Shown here in pieces: positions 28,992 through 43,100 of a stretch of 64,000 bases of DNA (position 1 is the stretch's first letter; each line of letters opens with the position of its first letter). A program made the position numbers and the translations under genes. The DNA is from Rotaria sordida. Its lineage: Eukaryota; Rotifera; Eurotatoria; Philodinida; Philodinidae. Under the pieces are notes generated by a model. The model was not told where the DNA came from and made no database searches. It saw only the letters and a program-made list of their open reading frames with translations. Where the stretch lies: NCBI GenBank assembly GCA_905250125.1, contig CAJNOL010000043.1, forward strand, positions 186,001 through 250,000, read 5' to 3'.

Positions 28992-29903
28992 TCAAAGAAG
29001 AATAGTTTCAGTTGCTACAAATGGTGTAACTGTTGTTGTTTGTTGTTTAGTATCTTCTTCATCTGTTGTTGTTGTTGTTGTATCTAACCATACTGTTCCT
29101 TGTACAGTTTGTTTACGACTAAATGCTCGTGCTAAAACATTCATTGAATTTTCATTAATTATTTTTCTTGCTATTTCTTCATTAAATCCAAATAATTGTA
29201 CAATTTCTATCATATCATATGGTGAACGAATTTGTAATGAATTTTTTGCATTTGAACTTAATATAATTGATTGACCATGTTTAAAAATATTTGTTGCAAG
29301 TGATCGACCAAATGCAAGTAAATTTCGTCGTTCAAATGTATCACGTAATGCATTACTATAAATTAATTCAAATGTAATACCACGTTCAGATGTTGCACGC
29401 ATAAGTTTTGATGGAAATGGTAAAAGTTCAGGATCATTTGAATCAAGAACAAGTAATTCATATTGTATTGTTGTTGAATTAAGTAAATACAGAAGAATAT
29501 CACGTGTTGATGGTTGTAATGAAATTAAATCAAAATTTTGTTGTACATCTGAACGTTTTAAATAATGTAACGATTGATTATCATGTACAATAACATTAAG
29601 ACGTGAATAAAGACGAAATTTACGATTTGTTTGACGACATCGTTGAATAATTAAATCAGGTATACGAGCAATATATGGTTTTGGACATGTCCATGCTGAT
29701 GATGATGATGTAGGTGCTGTTTCATTTAATTTTTGTTTCTTTTTTTTTGATGAAGAAGTATTTGAAGTTGATGCACGTAAGTTATCCGTTTGACAAAGAA
29801 CAATTCGATCATAACCAAGATCAAAACATGATATTAATAATTTTGAAAGAGAATTTTCTGTTGTATTTGAATCAACAGGAATACGAAGTTCACAGAAAGG
29901 CAT
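28992..29903 (-). CDS. RPP30: Ribonuclease P/MRP protein subunit p30
   Basis: Protein subunit of nuclear RNase P, which cleaves tRNA 5' leaders, and of RNase MRP. A single exon of 303 residues; human RPP30 has 268. The fold is a TIM-barrel-like Rpp30 domain. Visible features: FDLGYDRIVLC near residue 28; a Ser/Lys-rich insert (SSSKKKKQKLNE) near 50-65 that accounts for extra length; KFRLYSRLNVIVHD, equivalent to the human ILTRLTIIVSD strand; DLISLQP; ERGITFELIYSNALRDTFERR, matching RGLAFELVYSPAIKDSTMRR of the family; and SSNAKNSLQIRSPYDM with LFGFNEEIARKI. The C-terminal tail is Thr-rich. The start ATG is the only good one, and no splice acceptor is seen close upstream, unlike most genes here. 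It is head-to-head with MYO7A. Confidence 0.92.
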   Translation of the reverse strand: MPFCELRIPVDSNTTENSLSKLLISCFDLGYDRIVLCQTDNLRASTSNTSSSKKKKQKLNETAPTSSSSAWTCPKPYIARIPDLIIQRCRQTNRKFRLYSRLNVIVHDNQSLHYLKRSDVQQNFDLISLQPSTRDILLYLLNSTTIQYELLVLDSNDPELLPFPSKLMRATSERGITFELIYSNALRDTFERRNLLAFGRSLATNIFKHGQSIILSSNAKNSLQIRSPYDMIEIVQLFGFNEEIARKIINENSMNVLARAFSRKQTVQGTVWLDTTTTTTDEEDTKQQTTTVTPFVATETILL

Positions 29904-31126
29904 TTTATTTAAAAATGATGATGATTTTTTTTATTAATTTTTGGTGTTGTAATTCATAAAGTTATTTTATCCAATCAAAAAGATTATTTAGTACGACATC
30001 TATATTAATCATAAAACCGCAAATAAATCCCGACTACCTTTTTCTTTTGGCAAAGAAAAGAGTTCATAATTTTGTTTTAGCTCTTGACAGATAGATTTTT
30101 ATATTTAGTATTTTTGTTTTGATATGCACATTTCTCAAATTTATATTTATCCGTTGCACGTAAAATGTTGAAAGTCCATTTAAACAAATAGATATCACCT
30201 ATTCATGATAAACCTTGGGTTCGTTTCCTTTATTCTTTTTTTTTCCACATATATATAATCTTTTGAGTAATGGCACATTACAGCTGTGTTCTTTTCATGC
30301 TAGTTGAAAAGAAAAATGAGAACCATTCGTTTCAAACAGAAGGTCGACATTGATTTGTTTTTGATGCGCCGATCGAGACGATGAAGTACTTGTCGTCTTT
30401 ATTGCTTTCGTTCCCTGTGTCTGTCTCTCTCTCTCTCACACACTTTTTTTTTTGTTTTACTTGGTCATTGAAGTAAGCATTTCTTAATAGACGTTAAAAC
30501 AAATTGAAGAGTAAGTAAGAAGAAAATACAATGACATGCAAGTTGACAGATCAGATAGTTAAGTATGTTCGTGATTGTGACGGTGTCTACACTATTTGTC
30601 TAAATAAAAATAAAGAACTATTCGCTCTTCATTTTCTTCTTCTTCTTCTTTCGTTTACTTGGGCTCAGTACAAGACTAATAATACAAGAAAAAAAGAAAA
30701 CGAGAAAAGAGTCAGCACAAAGGGTAGTCTGTGCATCGATTACATTTGGCCAGTCATTGCAGTGGTCAGACAAAGAACGCAAAAATGAGTACACATACAT
30801 ATGTATGCAAGAGAAGAAACAAGATTTTGTTCAAATAAAAAAAAAACGCTATAGGGTGTTCGCGGGAAGAAAAGAAGAAGAAGAAGAGAACCACTCCTTG
30901 CAGTCGACTAGCTCTTACCGGGCGGGCATGCAAGCATATACACACCTGAAAGGAAAGTGAAGAAAATGTGATGCATAATCTCTATATGTATGCGTGTATG
31001 TGCTATTGCTAGTTTTTAACAAATTTGTCTTCTCTATCTTCCATATGTTTTTATAAAAGTGAGTGTCTAGCATGTTCATGTAACTGTGCATCTGTTTTAT
31101 GTTATCTTTTTCCAGGTTTATGCTGA
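29904..31126. promoter_or_regulatory. Divergent region between RPP30 and MYO7A
   Basis: The start codons are 1.2 kb apart and divergent. The region holds (TC)n at about 30421-30440, a CTT-run near 30637-30650, and the MYO7A 3' splice acceptor TTATCTTTTTCCAG ending at 31115. Frames at 30531-30788, 30618-30800 and 30757-30960 overlap each other on both strands and look like repeat-driven noise or untranslated leader. No core promoter motif is identified with confidence. Confidence 0.4.
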
Positions 31127-34100
31127 ATGGTGAGCGTATCAAAAGTAAGTCAATTAGTTTATTTTTATACTAAAATAATTCTATTTGTACTTAAGTACTT
31201 AATAAAAAATTCTATAAATAGAATTAGTGTCCATTATATAAATACTATCGTTCTAATCGACAATTTATTCTAATATCATACTTTGTATATTCCGCGTTGA
31301 TTTACAAATGATTTTTCTCTCCGTTTTTTTTTTCTTTTTTTTTTTTTTCGTTATATCTTACATCATGAATACAGTTGTCTGCGTTAAGAATTGATCTCTT
31401 AGCAAACTATGTGTCTTTATCGACGACAATGTTCGCTTGCTGACGTGTGCTTATTCTCTAAATTCCTTATCTTCCCTTTTTTCCTCTTGTGTACATATTG
31501 ATATTCAATGTTGATCGAGATTCATTCACACACATAAATGTGTAGTCAAAAAAAAAAAAAAGAAATATCTTTCTAGAAAAATGAACATCATTTATAGCAA
31601 TAAACATAGGACAATCTTGATACTAATATTTGTTTGACGGCGGTTAGTTAAGACGAAGAAGAAGAAGAAGAAAACAGAGTCATCTTTTATCTTTTATGGT
31701 TATAACTATTTGTTCGAATGTGTGTGCTAATGAGTATGTAGTAAAACATTCGAACAAAATAAAGTCTTTACTCTCCCGTATCAATCATAAATGATTATTA
31801 TAATATGCATATAACGAGACACGATATTGTACAGAAAGAGAATGTCAATAGATGAACACACACGTATATCGTAATTGTACTTGAATAATACTTTCTTTCT
31901 CTCTCTATCTCTCTCTCTCTCGTTGTATGCACAGAGGGCAGGACCCGTGATTTTCAATAAGCATACATATACACGCGTTTGCTTGCTTATGTATATACGC
32001 GATGAGTAAACAAATGAGGATATGATGATGATGATTATCGTTAAATCATATAGATTGAATTAGAACGTATAGAAAAGTCATGCCATCGATACCGATAAGC
32101 AACTACTTTTTACAGGTCAGCTTTGCACTTAAAAACTGCTGGTTTTTTTTTTAAATATTTTTGTTTTTATAGGGTGATCATGTCTGGGTCGATCAACGTA
32201 CCGGCAGCGAGTTCAATGTCGAAATTGGTGCTCGTGTGGTCGCTACACAAGCCGGACAAATTATTTTAGTTGATGATAATGAACAAGTATAGAATTTATT
32301 TATTTATTTTTTTTTTGGTTTATTAAAATATTTTTTTTAGGAACTTCATTTTCCTATTCAAACTAAATTTCGTCCAATGCATATTAGTTCTGTCGAAGGT
32401 GTTCATGATATGATTTTATTAGGAGATCTTAAAGAATCTGCTATACTTCATAATCTTCATATGCGTTATAAAGAAGATAATATTTATGTATGAATTTTCT
32501 TAAACAAAAAAAAAAAATATCAGAACAATTCTTCGTTTTTTTTTTAGACTTATACAGGATCAATTTTAGTTGCTGTTAATCCATATAAATTATTAAATAT
32601 ATATAATATTGAATATATTCGTCAATATTCAAATGCAAAAATAGGTGAATTACCACCACATATATTTGCTATTGGTGATAATGCTTATTGGAATATGCAA
32701 CGTTATCAACATGATCAATGTATTATTATAAGTGGTGAAAGTGGTAGTGGAAAAACTGAATCAACAAAATTAATTTTACAATTTTTGGCTGCAACAAGTG
32801 GACAACATTCATGGATTGAACAACAAATACTTGATGCTAATCCAATACTTGAAGGTAGATAATGCAGAAAGAAAAAGAACCTTGTCGAATTTGGTAACCT
32901 ATCTTAAAATGGAATCCTATGTGCTTTTGGAAAGCAATTTTCGACGCATAGAATGGTATATAAGAAATCAAGTTTTCCTCAAATATTCTTTGCTTTTCTA
33001 TAATCAATAGTATTTTTCGTTACTTTCTTCATACTGAAAACTTGTCCTTTCTCTTAGGTCTAGTTTATTTCTTGATCATTTGATATTTCAATGTTGTGCT
33101 AGAGATCAAGCGAGTACCAACGTGAAACTTTCTCAAAAGTTGTATACTATCAAGCTCTATATGTTTTACAGATAACATTCTACGATACAGTAGAGATTCA
33201 TTGTCAATTTGTAAGATTATTCCGTAGATTAGCCTATTATCCTATATGAAGGGGCCAGTATAGTAACGATATTTTATCAATACTCAACGGTTTTATTAAA
33301 AAATTTTTATGTATCAATAATCAACACATCATCTCTGATGAATTGACATAAATAACTCCTTTATAAATAGAAAAAAAAAATTTTGACCTCCAAACTTCTG
33401 AAGCAGGAGGTACGGAGGTACGAAAATAATTATTTTTGAAAATGAACATGAGATATTTACAGATTCTTCTAGGGTTTCATGCATAAATCAAACTTGAATA
33501 CTTGAAACAAAAATTTGAAAACAATATAATAAAAATAACAAATCTCTTCTAGACTGCTGGAGGCCAAAACACTTATGTTACCGTTTATAATGGAGTGGTT
33601 TATGAGTACATTTGGATATACTGTATTGATTATAGGCTCATAAAAATTTTTTAAATATCGTCAATATATCGTTTCCTACATAGAGAAAAATAGGCTATTC
33701 TAGGGGACAACCTTGTAAATTGACAATGAGGCCCTACTGTTCCGAAAGATCTTATCTGTAAAACATATAGAGCTCGATAGAGTATAATTTTTGAGAAAAC
33801 TTCACATTTGCACTCACTTATTCTGTGATACAGCGTTGAACACAATGGAATATCAAGTAGTTAAGAAATACGCTAGATTTCTCAAGTATTATAACCAATA
33901 AATGGACTCTCAGCATATGAAAATTTGATTTCTTATATAACATTTAATATTCCAAAAATTGCTCTACAAAAGCACACATACAATATCCTAGTTCAAGATA
34001 GGTCACCATATCCAACAAGATCTTTTAATTATAAATTATAATTAATTATATTTATTTTAGCATTTGGTAATGCAAAAACAGTTCGAAATGATAATTCATC

Positions 34101-37100
34101 TCGTTTTGGAAAATATATTGATATACATTTTGATAGACGAGGTGCTATTGAAGGTGCTAAAATTGAACAATATTTATTAGAAAAATCTCGTATTGTATCT
34201 CAAGTTTGTTGATTTCATTTTTTTGAAATTTCAAAAGAGAAAACAAAAAATCTATATGATTATAGGCACGTGATGAACGAAATTATCATGTTTTTTATTG
34301 TATGTTAGCTGGAATGTCGAAAGAAGAAAAACATATATTAGATTTAACAACTGCTAGTGATTATGTTTACCTTAATCAGGTATAAAATAAAAACTAATAT
34401 AATGTTTATTGGTTCTTTTTTTGTTTTTGTTTGTTAAAGCTTGATGGAACTATTTATTGTGATAGTCGAGATGATGGAAAAGAATGGTCAACAATAAAAA
34501 GTGCTTGTAAAGTTTTAATGTTTACTGAAGAAGAATTAAATGATATTCTACGATTATTATCAGTTGTTTTACATTTGGGAAATTTAAAATTTCAAGGTAG
34601 ATTAATAAGATTTGATTTTTGTTTTAATGAAATAAAGTTTTTTTTTTTAGCAACAACAACTCAAAATATGGATACGTGTACAGTTGCGAATATAAATGTA
34701 CTTCGAATTATTTCGAAATTACTTAAAGTAAAAATAAAATCTTGTTTTTTATTTTTGTATTTTACTGATTTAAAAAAAAAATTTTTTTAAGCTTGATGAA
34801 AATGGTCTTCGTGATGGATTATTAAAACGTACAATTTTTGCTCATGGTGAAGCTGTTATAACACCTCTTAGTCAAGAACAAGCTTTTGATGTTCGGTATG
34901 GAGACTAATGAAATTATTGAGTAATAATTATATTTTTTTGTTTGTTCGTTTTTTTTCTAGTGATGCATTTGTTAAAGGAATTTATGGAAAAATGTTTATT
35001 TGGATTGTTGAAAAAATCAATTCGGCAATTTTTAAACCAAAAGATCCATCAGCATATCGAAAAAGGTAATTAAAATATATTGCTTTACAAATTAACTCAT
35101 AAAGATAGAAGATCATTTTATATTTATAATACTTCTGTCAGATTTGACTAAGAAAGGATTTAGTTTATTTTTCTAAATTTTGGTAAGTAGAAGCTATTGT
35201 TGAAGACACTTGAAATTTTCGAGTAACAAGGGAAGTCCGCGAGCTGATGAATCACTTTTGAACCATTAGTTTATTAGATATTGCACCTTTTCGATATTTT
35301 TTAAATTTATATCGCGGTCTTTCTTAGGAAAACTAATTTTCCAATTTCGACTTGAAGCTTTGCATAGAGACAAGCCTTAACAAGAATAGGTTTTTTGCGA
35401 AAGTTCCAAATCTTTTCGTTATTTCTATCCCAAGATAGAGCCATGGTCAAAGCGCATCGTTTACATCGCTCATATATACCTACAGATTCGATGTTCTTGT
35501 TGCAGGATAGGAACAAATCAAATGACCTGATACTTCCTATTGTGTTGAAAAATACTGTAATAATGCAATATGTCGACAGCAATAAGCTATGAGTTCGGAC
35601 TTTTTTCCTTAGTCTCAATTTAGTTCAAGCATTTTTAGAGATCGAATACTTTTCGCAGAATTGTACAATTAGTCATAATCCTATTATAGTTAATTCATTC
35701 ATCACTATTGAAAAAATTGTAAGTCGCAAATCAGATAACGTGGCAATGAATGCAAAAAAAAAGGATTATCCTTTCGCTACTAATATAACTTAGATAATTG
35801 GAATGTAACTTTAATTACAGGTTGTTTGTTTCGTATAATGCATGTTGCACATAGGGTTCTTTGTTAATACCCTATTGAATGTACTGAGTTCAAGGTACCA
35901 GTATATCACAGTATCTTGATTGAGTATCCTGCCGAGAATTGCATCAGTACATAAGTACTTGCCAGGCACCCATCCGGTTCCTATAGGAATCTATAAAAAA
36001 TTAGTAGATTGAACGTTTCGCAACATTTTATAGTGAAGTGTTAAATACCCATAAAATACTCTCATCCTCCCGAAACATACTGGTATCAGGGTACCATGAA
36101 CTCAACATATTTCCTAGGGTACTGTAATATTCCTACCATAGTGTGAAAATTAGAATACATATTTTAAGAATGAAGATAAAACGGTTAACTTTCATCTGTC
36201 ATTCACAGATTAAAAAAATTCAATTGTAGAAGACCTTTTGAATCAAATAGTTTTTTTTTATATAAGAAATATTTATTTAGTCTTGGTATATTGGATATAT
36301 TTGGTTTTGAAAATTTTCAACAAAATAGTTTTGAACAATTATGTATAAATTATGCTAATGAAAATTTACAACAATTTTTTGTTCATCATATATTTAAACT
36401 TGAACAAGAAGAATATAATAATGAACATATTAATTGGAAACATATTTCATTTGAAGATAATCAACGTATACTTGATTTAATAGCAATTAAATCAATGAAT
36501 ATAATTGCATTAATTGATGAAGAAAGTCGATTTCCAAAAGGTACAGATCGTTCATTATGTGATAAACTTCATGCAAATCATTCGAAAAATGATAATTTTA
36601 TTCCAAGAAAAATTGATAATATTATTAGTTTTGGTATTCGACATTTTGCTGGTAATGTTTATTATGATTGTGAAAGTATGTATTTGAATATTTCGTATTT
36701 TTTTTTTTAAGTTAAAATTTTTTTGTTGTTTTTAAATAGATTTTCTTGAAAAAAATCGTGATACATTTAGTCAAGATCTTATGAAATTATTACAAGAAAC
36801 AAAAAGTAAATTTTTACGAAATTTATTTTTAAGTGAATTTCAAATTGGTACCGAAACACGTAAACGTGCACCGTCACTTGGTACACAATTTAAAAAATCA
36901 CTTGATTCATTAATGAATATATTATCTGCATGTCAACCATTTTTTATTCGTTGTATTAAACCAAATGAATATAAAACACCAAATGTAAATTATTCTTTTC
37001 TTATTTCAAAAAAAAAACAAAAAATGTTTTTTTTTTTTTAGAATTTTGATCGAGCATTAGTTTGTCGACAATTACGTTATTCAGGAATGATGGAAACAAT

Positions 37101-40100
37101 AAGTATTCGTAGAAAAGGTTATCCAATTCGTCATTTATTTCGAGATTTTGTTGATCGATATCGTTTATTGGCATCAAGTATTGGACCATCACATAGTGAA
37201 GGTGATTGTCGATTGGCTGCAGATAAAATTTGTAAAACTGTTTTGATTAATCAAGATTATCAAATTGGAAAAACAAAAGTTTTTCTCAAGGTTAGTAAGA
37301 AAAAATACCTGTATGGTAAACGATATTATAGATAGTCATAAGATATAATAATAATGAATTATGTTCAGTGATTTTGAAATTAAACCGATACAACAATTAA
37401 AAATTTATATTACAGCATGACCAAACATTACGGAATTTCAGTATATTTTTTGTATTGTAATATCTGTATGTGGTCATTCATAGAGACTGGTTCGATGTAT
37501 TACAAAGAATAATTTCATTGATTTTTCTTCAGTCAAAGCTGATCTATTTCAAAAAAAAAATTAACCGTTACGAAATTCTTTTTACCCGCGGGGAGATTTT
37601 ACTACGAAATCAAGCGATGTACAAATAAAAGTTAAAATAGTGTTCGTTATGAGATTTGATTTTAAAAAAATGAAGACATTATCTTATTTCGTATCCTATC
37701 GTTTAATATTTTATTGAAGAATTAGTTTTCTACTGAGTCATATTTATTTAAGAATAAATTCTTTGATTATCTTTTACACAGCTTTTCGAGTTGGTTCACT
37801 CTACGAAAGATTTCGCCTGTTTAAAACATTCAAAACTTTCAAGGAATAGGATATATCAAACATTATCAATCGTACTCTTTTCATTGGCAAGCTTAGCATT
37901 CTTTACTTTCCAGTTCGAAGCCTCCCTATATGTCAATGACCGATATTTTGTCATGCCGATTAGTCTTCGAATGCTTTGATTTAGTATTTTAACTATGATT
38001 AGATCTTCATAAGATGAAGAATTACCAAAATGTAAAATACCAGATTCGACGACGAAAAAAAAAAGGAATCTCAAAATGATTGAATTAAGATTTCTTTTAT
38101 TCATAGAAAAATCATTTTTATAAAATTTCAATTATAGGATGCTCATGATGTATTTCTTGAACAAGCTCGTGAAAAAGTAATGGCTCGTAAAATTCTTATT
38201 TTACAAAATTCTATACGTCAATGGATTGCACATCGACAATTTCTTTCTATACGTCAAAGTGTTTTACTTATTCAACGTTATTGTAAAAGTCATCGTGAAG
38301 TAAAACGTTTTCAAATAATGTGTAATGGTTTTACACGTTTACAAACACAATTTCATACTCGTATGTTAACACTTCGTTATTCTGTTTTACGTTCACGTAT
38401 ACTTAATATTCAACGTTATTGTCGTGGTTATCTTGGTAAGATAAAAAAGAAAAAAAAATAAAACTTCATTCTAATAATATTATATTTAATTTAGCTCGTC
38501 AAAATTATAGTCGAAAATTAAATTCAATACTTATTTTACAATCTGAAGTTCGACGACATATTGCACAAAAACAAATACGTCGTTATCGTATTGAAGAAAA
38601 AATGTATCGTGAAGCTGAACAAGAACGATATGAAGAAGAAAAACGTTTAATAACAACATTAGGTGTTAAACGTGCTAAAGAAGAAGCTGAAAGAAAATAT
38701 CAAGAACGTTTAAAATTTCTTGAAAATGAAATACATGAACAAGAACGTCTTGAACAACAACGTGCTAAAGAAAAACGTTTATTAATGGAACGAAAAACTT
38801 ATACAGATGAAAATGATTTATTTAATAATATGTTTCCATCAAATAATGATGAACGTACAACACCAATACATCGTCCATCAACAATTACAACAGGTGGTAT
38901 GCAATCAACATTAGGAAATATGCCACAATTAAATGATAATATTGAAAGAATTGATAAACCATTACCATTACCTGATCAAGATGAAGATTTAAAAGAATAT
39001 ACATTTGCAAAATTTGCTTCAACTTATTTTCAAGGAAATGCTACACCACAATTTACAAAGAAAACATTAAAACAACCATTATTAGCAATTAAATCTGAAC
39101 GTGATCAATTGGTTTGTATTTTTTATTCTATTTTTATGAAAAATTAAAATTTCAGAAATAATAACACAGTTTACAGTCATTTCGAGTTACCTATCAAAAG
39201 ACAGTCTATGAAGAAGAACTAAAGTCTTGTGGGACAGAACAAACAAGATTTTTTCGGATCTCGCAGAACTCTGAGAAGAATGTTTTACATCATAATTGCA
39301 AACTGGCATACAGCCTCAAACTTAAGGATCTTCTCTCATAAATAATTTCAATTTTGAAAACAATTATTCGAAACTATATCAACATAAATAAAGTCTTCGT
39401 ATTATCTCGACTTCTACCTATCGATCTATTCATTTTAACTATGAATCTAAAATGATTTTCTCTCTAATAAAAATTTATTTTATTTTTTTGCTAATTAGGC
39501 TGCTTTAGCTATTTGGATAACAATTCTTCGATTTATGTGTGATTTACCTGATGTTCGTACACCAAATGTAGGTCATCAAAAACAATCTGTAATGACAAAA
39601 ATTCATTCAACACTTGGTAGAAAATTTAATAAAAAAGATTTAGAAGAAGCACAAAAATTAAATGAATCAATTGATAATCAACCATCATTAACACTTCCTG
39701 ATAATTCAACATCAATAATATTAAATAATGGTTTATCATCAACATCAAATAAAACAACATCACGTTCTGTAAAACAAAAATTAGTTAATATGACATTAAA
39801 ACGAAAATCAAAATTATCAACTGATGTTGCTATAACACGTTTAAAAGATTTAGATATATTAAGTTCAACACAACAAATTAAAATGTCTGGTATGAATCCA
39901 TTTTTAGAAGATCGTCCAACATCAAATTTAGAAAAATTACATTTTATTATTGGTCTTGGTATACATGTTGCTGAATTACGTGATGAAATTTATTGTCAAA
40001 TATGTAAACAATTAACATCAAATCCATCATCACAATCAATTGCACGTGGTTGGATTTTATTATCATTATGTGTTGGTTGTTTTGCACCATCATCAAAATT

Positions 40101-43100
40101 AATTAAATATTTACAAAATTTTATATTAAATGGTCCAAATGGTTTTCCAAGATATTGTTATGAAAGATTATCAAGAACAATGATGAATGGTTTAAGAACA
40201 CAACCACCATCATGGCTTGAATTACAAGTATAATTTATTTTTAATATATTAAGAAATATTTCGTTTTCTTTTAAACAATAATATATTATACTTATGAATT
40301 CGTAGCTAATTGAGTAATGAGATAGGATAGTTGAAGTTGGCGTCATTTTTTTTTTGTCAAAAGAAGAACGTTGCGATTTTTCGGGAGATCCGCAGCTGAA
40401 GAATATGAACTTACATTGTATGAAAACTTTTGTAGCTGAGTAGCACGAAAGTTAATTTCATATTAGTTTGAATAATTCTGAATTGATTGTACATATGTGG
40501 AGTATGGATACACTCTAAGCAAAAGGTATCGGAAACTTACCTAAGTCGGTTTCTGAGAAAGCCTTTTCTTTTTTAGAATGTAGGATAGACATCTCACTCG
40601 CTATGAATTTCAGAATTTTTTGAAAAAGTTTTTTTTATAAAAAACGCACAAAGGAAAATTAAAAAATTGGGTTCTATGATGATCTAGTCCTAAGTGTACT
40701 CTATAAGTTCAAAACCACTCTGACATATTAGCTCGTGTCCATATTTTGAAAATCTTGCCCTTGTAAAGGATACTTTTCACTAATGAAGTGACTATAATTT
40801 GTGAGTGTCTTGGAGGCTTGGGGAAGATATTTTACCCATGATCTATTCTAGCCAAGACTAACATTCTCTGAAAATTTTGTTAAAATCAGATGAAAAATGA
40901 AAAAAATTTATTTCTGAGGGAGCTCTTAATTTGTTTTCTTAAATTATCTTTTTCTTGGAGCAATCATAGTTTTAATGAACCTTTTCTACTCTCAGCAAAC
41001 TGCTCGTGCAATTAAAACTGATGGCAGACTAATAGTAGTTCACTGACCGATAATATACTGTTGGTTCTTCTGAGTACCATGGTATACTGGTCGTAGTGCG
41101 AACAAATATGCAACATCGATGTTTTACTTAATTGAGGTTCTAGATTAGGATTTTTCTTTCGCCATAAAAAAGTGGTATTATCAGGCATGACAATCTCACA
41201 TATTATTTCTTCTTAAAACATCTGATAGAATTTTTTTGTTATCAAGAACATTCGATTGATATCCATATTGTTTAATTATTAACTTTAACTCATCACATGG
41301 AACAACTGATCATTTTACGAATTCATAGAATTGCTACCCTTCATTAACTTTATCATGATGCAGAGATAATCCTTGATTGTTTTTCTGTAAAAAAAAAAAA
41401 AGAATTTTAATTTATTGTTTTATTTTTTCAGGCAACAAAACATAAAGAACCATTATTACTTCAAATAACATTTATGGACGGTAGTTCAAAAGCTTTAAAA
41501 GCTGATTCAGCAACAACAGCACGTGAATTATGTGATTTATTAGCTGAAAAAATTAATTTAACTGATAAATTTGGTTTTTCATTATATATTGCATTATTTG
41601 ATAAAGTATCATCACTTGGTTCTGGCATGGATCATGTTATGGATGCTATATCACAATGTGAACAATATGCTAAAGAACAAGGTACATTAGAAAAAATAGC
41701 ACCATGGAGATTATTTTTTCGAAAAGAAATATTTGCACCATGGCATAATCCACAAGATGATTCTGTAGCAACAAATTTAATTTATCAACAAGTTGTACGT
41801 GGAATTAAATTTGGTGAATATCGATGTGAAAAAGGTAAAAATTTTTTTGTTTTTGAATTAAAATTGATCGATATCGAAGAAAATAAAGTGAATGTAAGCA
41901 TAACAAGGTGTGAATTTATAACTTCGAGAAATAATCAATATCAATGTTTGTGAGCTTATTGAAATATATAATAGTGCTTTAAGATCTTCTGTAGATATAA
42001 TGGATATATACAATATGTTAAATTAAGAGGCATGAAATACAAAAATGAATAATAAGAAGGCAAATAAAAAAGAGAGCACTAGTAGAAGTGTAAATCGAAG
42101 GATCGAACGGTGGCGAACAAAAATTTCCAATTTTTTAGAATTTCCAGCGGCTATCGATTCGATTTTTCTGGCTGTTCAGTGACGACGGCTATAATCATTT
42201 CAATATCTTTTATAGCGGCGGTGGTTGCTCAGCCGTACAGCTTACACCTCTAAGCATTAGTAGAGAAAGGAAAAAACAATTATGTTCGAAATGAAGAAAT
42301 AAAATTAGCGATCGATTATCTTTGGAAAATAACTATAGACAACTAAAGATTAACGTATTTTGTATTAGTATAATAAGACTAAAGAACACATATAAGTTCC
42401 ACATTTTAGGCTCAAAGAGTTTCTTAACATTTGAAGAATGTTATATTCTTTGCTTACAATACCTTTGCATACATTATGCATTGATTAGTTCTTCTTAACA
42501 TCCTTTGAAAAGATGATTGTATTATATTAGAGATTATTAAATGAATGTACTTAGAAAATTTTTAATTCTAAACTTTCAAATTTTATAAAATATAACTTAA
42601 AATAAAAAAACTTAAAATTTTTTGTTTTTATTCCTAGATGATGATTTAGCAATGATAGCTGCTCAACAATATTATATTGAATATGGTCAAGAAATGCATA
42701 TTGATCGTTTACGTGAATTACTTCCTCATTATATTCCTGATAATCAACTTGTTCAAAATAAAGCAACTGATCGTTGGTCACAAATAATAATACATGCTCA
42801 TAAACGTCATTTTAATAATACAAAAGATTCTATATCAATTTTACGTGTTAAAGAAGATGTGGTTAATTATGCACGATTTAAATGGCCATTATTATTTTCA
42901 CGTTTTTATGAAGCATATAAATTTTCTGGACCAACATTACCAAAAAATGAAGTTATTATTGCTGTTAATTGGACAGGTGTTTATGTTATTGATGATCAAG
43001 AACAAGTTTTACTTGAATTATCATTTCCTGAAATTACACAAGTACTTAGTAGTAAATCATCTAGTAGACAACAAAGTAATAGTTTTACAATAATAACAAT

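Noticed and set aside
33651..33845. 64-codon minus frame in MYO7A intron 4
   Set aside because: Part of the right arm of the foldback; no splice or family support.
35307..35618. 103-codon minus frame and 65-codon plus frame in MYO7A intron 10
   Set aside because: Both fall inside the family F repeat copy, and the corresponding 28102 copy does not keep either frame.
42060..42260. GC-richer patch in MYO7A intron 17 considered as a tRNA or other ncRNA
   Set aside because: No cloverleaf, no A or B box and no T-arm GTTCGAATC-type sequence could be found.
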